From Collinsella sp. (GTDB lineage Bacteria; Actinomycetota; Coriobacteriia; Coriobacteriales; Coriobacteriaceae), in contig JAGZWV010000020.1 of assembly GCA_018378775.1 (NCBI GenBank), forward strand, positions 1 to 28,354: DNA of 28,354 bases, read 5' to 3'. A program made the position numbers and the translations under genes. Positions 22,807 through 28,354 of the stretch are shown here, piece after piece (within the stretch, counting starts at the first letter, position 1; each line of letters begins with the position of its first letter). The notes under the pieces were generated by a model. The model did no database searches and was not told the DNA's origin. It saw nothing but the letters and a program-made list of their open reading frames with translations.

Positions 22807-22815
22807 TGCTAGAAT
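22807..22815 (+). promoter_or_regulatory. Candidate extended -10 promoter of asnS
   Basis: TGCTAGAAT fits the TGnTATAAT extended -10 form, 46 nt before the asnS GTG. No good -35 is seen, as is usual for such promoters. The leader is too short for a T-box. Confidence 0.45.
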
Positions 22816-22861
22816 ATCGAACTGTATGGATAACTATCATTCAACCGTTATGGGAGGATAC

Positions 22862-24265
22862 GTGAACCGCACCAAAATCGCGCAGCTCTATGCCGATGCC
22901 GAGCCGCTCGGCGGCCAGACCGTCACCGTCGCCGGCTGGGTCAAGTCCGTCCGCGACATGAAGAACTTTGGCTTCGTTACGCTCAACGACGGCAGCTGCT
23001 TCCGCGACCTGCAGGTCGTCATGAACCGCGAGGCACTCGACAACTACGACGAGATCGCCCATCAAAACGTCTCGGCCGCACTCATTTGCACCGGCACCGT
23101 CAAGCTGACCCCCGATGCGCCCCAGCCTTTCGAGCTTTCTGCCACCTCCATCGAGGTCGAGGGCGTCAGCGCCCCGGATTACCCGCTGCAGAAGAAGCGC
23201 GCAACCGTCGAGTTCCTGCGCACCCAGCAGCACCTGCGCCCGCGCACCAACCTGTTCCGCGCCGTGTTCCGCATCCGCTCTGTCGCGGCTGCCGCCATCC
23301 ACCGCTTCTTCCAGGAGCAGGGCTTTGTCTACGTCAACACCCCCATCATCACCACGAGTGACTGCGAGGGCGCCGGCGAGATGTTCCGCGTGACCACGCT
23401 CGACCCCAAAAATCCGCCCCTCACCGAGTCCGGCGAGGTCGACTGGAGCCAGGACTTCTTTGGCAAGCATGCAAGCCTCACCGTGTCCGGCCAGCTCAAT
23501 GCCGAGAACTTTGCCATGGCCTTTGGCGACGTGTACACCTTTGGCCCCACCTTCCGTGCCGAGAACTCCAACACCACGCGCCACGCCGCCGAGTTTTGGA
23601 TGATCGAGCCCGAGATGGCCTTTGCCGACCTTAACGACTACATGGATAACGCCGAGGCCATGCTCAAGTACGTCCTTAAGGACGTTATGGCCACCTGCCC
23701 CGACGAGCTCAATATGCTCAACAAGTTTGTGGACAAGGGTCTGCTCGAGCGCCTGGACCATGTCGCCAACTCCGACTTTGCCCGCGTTACCTACACCGAG
23801 GCCGTCGAGATCCTGGAGCAGGCAGTCGCTGCTGGCCACCAGTTTGATTACCCCGTCAGCTGGGGCATCGACCTGCAGACCGAGCACGAGCGCTTCCTGA
23901 CCGAGGAGCACTTTAAGCGCCCGACCTTCGTGACCGACTACCCGGCCGAGATCAAGGCGTTCTACATGCGCATGAACGAGGACGGCAAGACCGTCGCCGC
24001 CGCCGACTGCCTGGTTCCCGGTATCGGCGAGATTATCGGCGGCTCCCAGCGCGAGGAGCGCCTGGATCTGCTCGAGGCCCGCATCAAGGACCTGGGCATG
24101 AATCCCGAGCAGTACAAGTACTACCTTGACCTGCGCCGCTACGGTTCCTGCAAGCACGCCGGCTACGGTCTGGGCTTCGAGCGCTTGGTCATGTATCTGA
24201 CCGGCGTGGGCAACATCCGCGACGTCCTGCCGCACCCGCGCACCGTGGGCAACGCCGACTTCTAA
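22862..24265 (+). CDS. asnS: Asparaginyl-tRNA synthetase
   Basis: This 467-residue class IIb synthetase charges tRNA-Asn with asparagine. The N-terminal OB-fold anticodon-binding domain covers about 20-105 (VTVAGWVKSVRDMKNFGFV). The catalytic domain has motif 2 at 231-252 (FRAENSNTTRHAAEFWMIEPEM) and motif 3 at 436-448 (GLGFERLVMYLTG). The pattern RAENSNTTRHAAEFW is AsnRS-specific and excludes AspRS. The start is GTG at 22862 after GGGAGGATAC; an open frame extends further upstream but overlaps the PTS gene and has no family similarity. It is a single gene closed by a strong terminator. Confidence 0.97.
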   Translation: MNRTKIAQLYADAEPLGGQTVTVAGWVKSVRDMKNFGFVTLNDGSCFRDLQVVMNREALDNYDEIAHQNVSAALICTGTVKLTPDAPQPFELSATSIEVEGVSAPDYPLQKKRATVEFLRTQQHLRPRTNLFRAVFRIRSVAAAAIHRFFQEQGFVYVNTPIITTSDCEGAGEMFRVTTLDPKNPPLTESGEVDWSQDFFGKHASLTVSGQLNAENFAMAFGDVYTFGPTFRAENSNTTRHAAEFWMIEPEMAFADLNDYMDNAEAMLKYVLKDVMATCPDELNMLNKFVDKGLLERLDHVANSDFARVTYTEAVEILEQAVAAGHQFDYPVSWGIDLQTEHERFLTEEHFKRPTFVTDYPAEIKAFYMRMNEDGKTVAAADCLVPGIGEIIGGSQREERLDLLEARIKDLGMNPEQYKYYLDLRRYGSCKHAGYGLGFERLVMYLTGVGNIRDVLPHPRTVGNADF

Positions 24266-24311
24266 TCGTCGGACGCTAGCTCGCGTCGCCACACGCCAAC
24301 GCTCATCGCAT

Positions 24312-24348
24312 AAGCGTCTCTCGACATCGGGCGAGAGACGCTTTTTTC
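24312..24348 (+). terminator. Intrinsic terminator of asnS
   Basis: A perfect 12-bp stem (24312-24323 with 24332-24343) has an 8-nt loop and runs into TTTTTTC. It starts 46 nt after the stop codon. Confidence 0.95.
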
Positions 24349-24523
24349 AACAGCATCCGTCAAGCTTTTGGCAAGTTTTTGGTCAGTTGAGCAGGGCTGT
24401 TGAAAACTCGGCCCGCCGTTTGCCGACGACTACCGACCGCCCAGAGCGCCCTGCGCCCCTGGGAAAGCCCCGCGTCCTAGGCTCCATACCGTCGCCACCC
24501 AAAACGGAAAGGACGTGGGCACC

Positions 24524-25309
24524 ATGACCGAAGCCGCTGTTGAAACCTACGACACCACGACGAGGGGCGCCGCCTCGATGGCAGCCTATCGCGCCGTTCG
24601 TATCCTGCAGCTCTTGAGCGAAAACACCGGCGAAGACAAGGCCATGCTTTCCGATGAGCTGATCCGGCGCCTCGCCCATCCCGACGACCCCGCCCGCATG
24701 CCCATCTCGGCGGCGCGGCGCAGCATCTACACCGCCATCTCCGCGCTTCGCCATGCCGGATACGAAATTGAATACAAACGCGGCGTGGGCTACAAACTTC
24801 TTACCCGCCCGCTCACCGATGAAGAGATCATCCGGCTCCACGGTATGGTCATGCGCAACCGCTCCACGCCTATCGCTATCCGCAAGAGCATGGCGCAGCA
24901 CTTAGTTGCCATGGCGAGCGCCGACGTTCGCGGCTACCTCGATACACCCGAACCCGCTCCAAGCGCAGGCAGCAAGGCTACCAAGGCAACACGCACGCCC
25001 ATCAAGCGCATCGACACGTGCGAGCTCGTCGAGCAGGCCATCGACCACGGAACCACGGTGAGTTTTGATATTTCGAGCGTCACGACACGCGGCGAAACCG
25101 AAGCAGCACGGATGACACTCCGTCCCTTTGCCATCAGGCAGCGCGATGGCATCTCGTATCTGCTGGGAACGGTCTACGACGCCCGAGGCACCGACGATAC
25201 GCTGCGCACCGTCGAGATCGCCCGTATGAGAAACGTCAGCACGCGCCTGCTCGACGGCAAGAAGCTCTTCGCCGCCCTGGACGAGGACGACGCCTCCTCC
25301 GCCGCATAA
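24524..25309 (+). CDS. WYL-domain-like transcriptional regulator
   Basis: This 261-residue protein has an N-terminal winged helix (about 20-97: RAVRILQLLSENT...SIYTAISALRHAGYEIEYKRGVGYKL) that fits the DNA-binding part of WYL regulators. The C-terminal part (about 165-250) contains PFAIRQRDGISYLLGTVYD, matching the WYL ligand-binding domain, with S-Y-L in place of W-Y-L. The linker 145-160 is Lys/Thr/Ala-rich. The start at 24524 leaves 10 nt after AAGGA; the GTG three codons upstream is too close to the same site. It precedes the ABC importer genes and may regulate them, but each has its own upstream region, and the ligand is unknown. I see no clear promoter in 24349-24523. Confidence 0.75.
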   Translation: MTEAAVETYDTTTRGAASMAAYRAVRILQLLSENTGEDKAMLSDELIRRLAHPDDPARMPISAARRSIYTAISALRHAGYEIEYKRGVGYKLLTRPLTDEEIIRLHGMVMRNRSTPIAIRKSMAQHLVAMASADVRGYLDTPEPAPSAGSKATKATRTPIKRIDTCELVEQAIDHGTTVSFDISSVTTRGETEAARMTLRPFAIRQRDGISYLLGTVYDARGTDDTLRTVEIARMRNVSTRLLDGKKLFAALDEDDASSAA

Positions 25310-25378
25310 GACCCTCCGCCGCCCATTCGACTACCCGTACCGCCCATCCGATTCTGTATTAAAAAACCCGCCAGGCTG

Positions 25379-25409
25379 TTGTAAAAATGGACATCAGCGC
25401 TACTATAGT
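25379..25409 (+). promoter_or_regulatory. Candidate promoter of the ABC importer operon
   Basis: TATAGT (25404-25409) is a good -10; TTGTAA (25379-25384) lies 19 nt upstream, longer than ideal. A hairpin-like operator follows at the predicted start site. Confidence 0.45.
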
Positions 25410-25411
25410 CC

Positions 25412-25437
25412 CACTTGCACTTTGTCCCAGTGCAGTG
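25412..25437 (+). promoter_or_regulatory. Inverted repeat at the ABC operon start site
   Basis: TGCACT (25416-25421) and AGTGCA (25429-25434) are separated by 7 nt and extended by CAC/GTG with one bulged base. The position, immediately after the -10 element, suits a repressor operator or a 5' mRNA hairpin. Confidence 0.4.
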
Positions 25438-25469
25438 TTTCCAGCCATTTTTATACTGGGGGTAATGAT

Positions 25470-26450
25470 ATGAAGGACATCACCATCAGCCGCAGGAGCC
25501 TTCTGGTCTCCGCCGGCCTGCTCGCGCTCGCCCCGCTCGCCGGATGCGGCGGCAACTCTGGTTCCGGCTCTGCTGCCGCCGGTTCCGACTACACCATCGG
25601 CGTTCTGCAGCTCACCGAGCACTCCGCGCTCGATGCCGCCAACGACGGCTTCGTCAAGGCCATCAAGAAGAGCGGCCTTAAGGTCAAGATCGACCAGAAG
25701 AACGCCCAGAACGACCAGTCCACGTGTAAGTCCATTGCCGACAAGTTTGTGGGCGACAACGTCAACCTGATTTATGCCATCGCCACGCCCGCCGCGCAGG
25801 CTGCCGCCGGCGCCACGGCCGATATCCCCATCGTGGGCTGTGCCATCACCGACTACGCCGCCTCCGGCCTGGTCCAGGACAACGACAAGCCGGGCACCAA
25901 CGTCACGGGCGCTTCCGACCTCACCCCGGTCGCCGAGCAGCTCGAGATGATGCAGAAGGTCCTGCCCGACGTTAAAAAGGTCGGCCTGCTCTACTGCACC
26001 GCCGAGTCCAACTCCGACGTCCAGATCAAGGCCGCCAAGAAGGAACTCGACAAGCTGGGCCTGGAGTACACCGATTTCACCGTCTCGAGCTCCAACGAGA
26101 TTCAGTCCGTCGTCGAGTCTGCCGTGGGCAAGGTCGACGCGCTGTACTCCCCCACCGACAACACCATCGCCGCGGGTGCCTCGCAGGTCGGCCAGATCTG
26201 CAAGGAAAACAAGCTTCCCTTCGTGACTGGCGAGGAGGGTATGTGCATGGCCGGCGGCCTGTTCACCCTCTCCATCAATTACGAGGACCTGGGCTACGCC
26301 GCGGGCGAGATGGCCGTTAAGATCCTGAAGGGCGAGGCCAAGCCCGAAGACATGCCGATCAAGCACCTCTCGAGCAAGGACCTGGTCGTCGTCAAGAACG
26401 ACGAAATGGCCGAGGCCCTGGGCATCGACCTTTCCGCTCTGGACGCGTAA
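25470..26450 (+). CDS. ABC transporter substrate-binding lipoprotein (COG2984/TrpX-like)
   Basis: This 326-residue lipoprotein captures the substrate outside the membrane. The signal peptide has an SRRSLL twin-arginine-like start, a hydrophobic core and the lipobox LAGC with lipidated C26, followed by a Gly/Ser-rich linker. The mature part (SDYTIGVLQLTEHSALDAANDGFVKAI...) is the ABC_sub_bind (PF04392) periplasmic fold, whose characterised members include the tryptophan-binding TrpX of streptococci. The ligand here is inference; an aromatic amino acid is one candidate. The start at 25470 follows GGGGGTAATGAT; a longer frame of 16 codons lacks a signal sequence. Permease and ATPase genes follow after 203 nt with a hairpin between. 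Confidence 0.9.
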   Translation: MKDITISRRSLLVSAGLLALAPLAGCGGNSGSGSAAAGSDYTIGVLQLTEHSALDAANDGFVKAIKKSGLKVKIDQKNAQNDQSTCKSIADKFVGDNVNLIYAIATPAAQAAAGATADIPIVGCAITDYAASGLVQDNDKPGTNVTGASDLTPVAEQLEMMQKVLPDVKKVGLLYCTAESNSDVQIKAAKKELDKLGLEYTDFTVSSSNEIQSVVESAVGKVDALYSPTDNTIAAGASQVGQICKENKLPFVTGEEGMCMAGGLFTLSINYEDLGYAAGEMAVKILKGEAKPEDMPIKHLSSKDLVVVKNDEMAEALGIDLSALDA

Positions 26451-26518
26451 TGCCATACGCGGCATGCGTCTAGAGCCCGTGCTCGCGCTTTAGCCGCGTT
26501 ATTCAATATCTGAGCCAC

Positions 26519-26558
26519 AGGGGCGGGCGCTGTAGACCGGCGTCCGCCCTGCTTGTTT
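26519..26558 (+). terminator. Hairpin between lipoprotein and permease genes, possible partial terminator
   Basis: AGGGGCGGGCGC pairs with GGCGTCCGCCCT (10-11 bp, one bulge) and is followed by GCTTGTTT. It may end most transcripts after the binding-protein gene, which would give the excess of binding protein usual in ABC importers. The remaining gap to 26653 shows only the permease ribosome-binding site. Confidence 0.5.
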
Positions 26559-26653
26559 CAGGTAAAACAAAACGTCTGTCCGCAGCTCTTCTATGCATTG
26601 TTACCGCTATTATGGTGAATCACGTGTCCACCCTATCCTAGGAGGTATGAAGC

Positions 26654-27577
26654 ATGCTCATTGCATTGCAGGGCGCCGTTTCGCAGGGCGTCCTCTGGGG
26701 CATTATGGTGCTTGGCGTGTTTATCACGTTCCGCCTGCTCGACATTCCCGATATGACCTGCGACGGCAGCTTTGCCCTCGGCGGCTGCGTCTGCGCTGTG
26801 CTCATCGTCAATAACAACGTCGACCCGCTGCTCGCCGTGCTGGCCGGTATGTGCGCCGGCGCCATCGCGGGCGCCGTCACGGGCATTTTGACCACCGTCT
26901 TTGAGATTCCTGCGATCCTCGCCGGAATCCTCACCCAGATCAGCCTGTGGTCCATCAACCTGCGCATCATGGGCAAGTCCAATACGCCCATTCTTGCCAA
27001 GGGCACCGTGTTCTCCGCCGTCAGCAATATGACCGGTCTGCCGCAGTCCACCGTTGCCATCATCTTGGGCATCCTGCTCGCCGTGGCTATCGTTGCCATC
27101 CTGTATTGGTTCTTTGGCACCGAGATCGGCTCGGCGCTGCGAGCCACCGGCAACAACGAGTACATGATCCGCGCTCTGGGCGTCAACACCAACTCCACCA
27201 AGATGATCGCCCTCGTGCTCTCCAACGCCCTCATCGGCCTTTCGGGCGCGCTCATCTGCCAGAGCCAAAAGTATGCCGACATTGGTATGGGCACCGGTGC
27301 CATCGTTATCGGTCTTGCCGCCATTGTTATCGGCGAGGTGCTCGGCCGTCTGCTGCCCGGCGGCCTCACGCAGTTTAGCGTCCGTCTTGCCTCCGCCGTC
27401 TTTGGCTCCGTGGTGTACTTCCTTATCCGCGCCATCGTGCTGCAGTTGGGCATGGACGCCAACGACATGAAGCTGCTCTCCGCCGTAATTGTCGCTGTGG
27501 CCCTGTGCGTGCCCGTGGTTTGGGAGCGCTATAAGCTCCGCAGCTCCTACACGAAGGGAGATGAGGCAGATGCTTAA
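26654..27577 (+). CDS. ABC transporter permease (COG4120/TrpY-like)
   Basis: This 307-residue inner-membrane protein has about eight or nine hydrophobic segments and belongs to the branched-chain amino acid/ribose-type permease superfamily. The segment GTEIGSALRATGNNEYMIRALGVNTNSTKMIAL (about 156-188) is the cytoplasmic coupling region that contacts the ATPase. The start at 26654 follows AGGAGGTATGAAGC; another ATG 7 nt earlier is out of frame and too close. The last 8 nt overlap the ATPase gene, so the two are translationally coupled. It transports the substrate of the upstream lipoprotein. Confidence 0.9.
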   Translation: MLIALQGAVSQGVLWGIMVLGVFITFRLLDIPDMTCDGSFALGGCVCAVLIVNNNVDPLLAVLAGMCAGAIAGAVTGILTTVFEIPAILAGILTQISLWSINLRIMGKSNTPILAKGTVFSAVSNMTGLPQSTVAIILGILLAVAIVAILYWFFGTEIGSALRATGNNEYMIRALGVNTNSTKMIALVLSNALIGLSGALICQSQKYADIGMGTGAIVIGLAAIVIGEVLGRLLPGGLTQFSVRLASAVFGSVVYFLIRAIVLQLGMDANDMKLLSAVIVAVALCVPVVWERYKLRSSYTKGDEADA

Positions 27578-28354
27578 GCTCTCGCATGTCAAGAAGACCT
27601 TTAACAAGGGCACCGTCACCGAGAAGCGCGCGCTCACCGGCGTCGACCTCACCCTGAATGACGGCGACTTTGTAACCGTGATCGGCGGCAACGGCGCCGG
27701 CAAGTCCACGCTGCTCAACATGATCGCCGGCGTGTACCCGCTCGATTCGGGCGTTATCGAGCTCGACGGCACCGACATCTCGCGCCTGAGCGAGTCGCAG
27801 CGCGCCAAGTACCTGGGCCGCGTGTTTCAGGACCCCATGCGCGGTACCGCTGCCGACATGCAGATTGCCGAGAACTTGGCCCTCGCCAAGCGTCGCGGCC
27901 AGCGTCGCGGCCTTTCGTGGGGCGTCACCAAGGCCGAGAAAGATGAGTACGTTGAGCTGCTCAAGCGCCTGGACCTTGGTCTGGATACGCGTCTCAACGC
28001 CAAGGTCGGCCTGCTCTCGGGTGGCCAGCGCCAGGCACTCACCCTGCTGATGGCCACGCTCACCAGGCCGCGCCTGCTGCTGCTCGACGAGCACACTGCG
28101 GCCCTCGACCCCAAGACGGCCTCTAAGGTGCTCAACCTGACCGAGGAGATTGTCGACGAGAACCACCTGACCACGCTCATGGTCACGCACAACATGAACG
28201 ACGCTATCCGTCTGGGCAACCGTCTGATCATGATGCACGAGGGCCATGTGATCTACGACGTGGCCGGCGACGAGAAGAAGTCGCTCACCGTGGCCGACCT
28301 GCTGCAGAAGTTCGAGGAGGTCTCGGGCGGCGAGCTCGCCAACGACCGCATGCT
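27570..28354 (+). CDS. ABC transporter ATP-binding protein (COG1101/TrpZ-like), 3' end outside the window
   Basis: The reading frame is open from 27570 to the window end, giving 261 complete codons; the stop is not in the window. The protein energises the importer. The Walker A GGNGAGKST is at 39-47, the Q-loop at FQDP near 86-89, the signature LSGGQ at 149-153, the Walker B LLLLDE at 169-174, and the switch H207. Typical relatives have about 255-265 residues, so very little should be missing. The start overlaps the permease end by 8 nt and follows GGGAG with a 9-nt spacer. Confidence 0.93.
   Translation, partial: MLKLSHVKKTFNKGTVTEKRALTGVDLTLNDGDFVTVIGGNGAGKSTLLNMIAGVYPLDSGVIELDGTDISRLSESQRAKYLGRVFQDPMRGTAADMQIAENLALAKRRGQRRGLSWGVTKAEKDEYVELLKRLDLGLDTRLNAKVGLLSGGQRQALTLLMATLTRPRLLLLDEHTAALDPKTASKVLNLTEEIVDENHLTTLMVTHNMNDAIRLGNRLIMMHEGHVIYDVAGDEKKSLTVADLLQKFEEVSGGELANDRM

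Noticed and set aside
22598..22861. N-terminal extension of AsnRS by 88 codons
   Set aside because: It overlaps the PTS IIA gene and its terminator. GTG 22862 follows GGGAGG and gives the normal family length.
22841..24292. A 483-codon minus-strand open frame opposite asnS
   Set aside because: It lies antisense to a certain tRNA synthetase gene, has no recognisable motif and has no ribosome-binding site of note.

Overview
The window is GC-rich bacterial chromosomal DNA with tightly packed genes. The protein families, the acidic and Ala-rich proteins, the frequent GTG starts and the gene set suggest a Coriobacteriia actinobacterium close to Collinsella. That assignment rests on recognition, not on a search.

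Left part (1-12572), all on the minus strand. An ECF sigma factor overlaps a DUF4179-type membrane protein that is probably its anti-sigma factor; a candidate SigW-like autoregulatory promoter lies upstream. Next comes the core transcription/translation block. rplJ-rplL is preceded by a strong promoter, a ribosomal protein L10 leader and an intrinsic attenuator. galU follows as a separate unit with its own promoter and terminator, and then rpoB-rpoC. The usual rplKA genes are not upstream of rplJ, and galU sits between rplL and rpoB, so the classical rplKAJL-rpoBC cluster is rearranged.

The RNA polymerase subunits are the most unusual content. Beta has an 8-residue-longer, unrelated sequence in place of the nearly universal fork-loop-2 motif. 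Beta' has substitutions at highly conserved bridge-helix and trigger-loop positions. The beta' C-terminus carries a domain that aligns without gaps to the DNA-binding C-terminal domain of the alpha subunit and keeps its key DNA-contact residues.

Middle part (12573-21873): a class I aminotransferase, a flavodoxin-fold-like protein of unknown function, a hypoxanthine-DNA glycosylase (UDG family 6) directly after a GH13 alpha-glucosidase/amylase, an MFS exporter, a FeoA-FeoB fusion iron transporter with tandem DtxR-like operator repeats, and an alpha/beta hydrolase. The intergenic regions hold structured repeats: a large imperfect palindrome that duplicates the rplJ promoter in mirror image, two copies of a dispersed ~70-bp hairpin placed just after stop codons, and a 62-bp tandem array of hairpins upstream of feoB.

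Right part (22000-28354), plus strand: an orphan glucose-type PTS IIA protein with a candidate LacI-family operator, asnS, a WYL-type regulator, and an ABC importer operon (lipoprotein, permease, ATPase) of the COG2984/4120/1101 (TrpXYZ-like) type. The ATPase gene runs off the window end. No tRNA, rRNA, CRISPR array or insertion sequence was seen.
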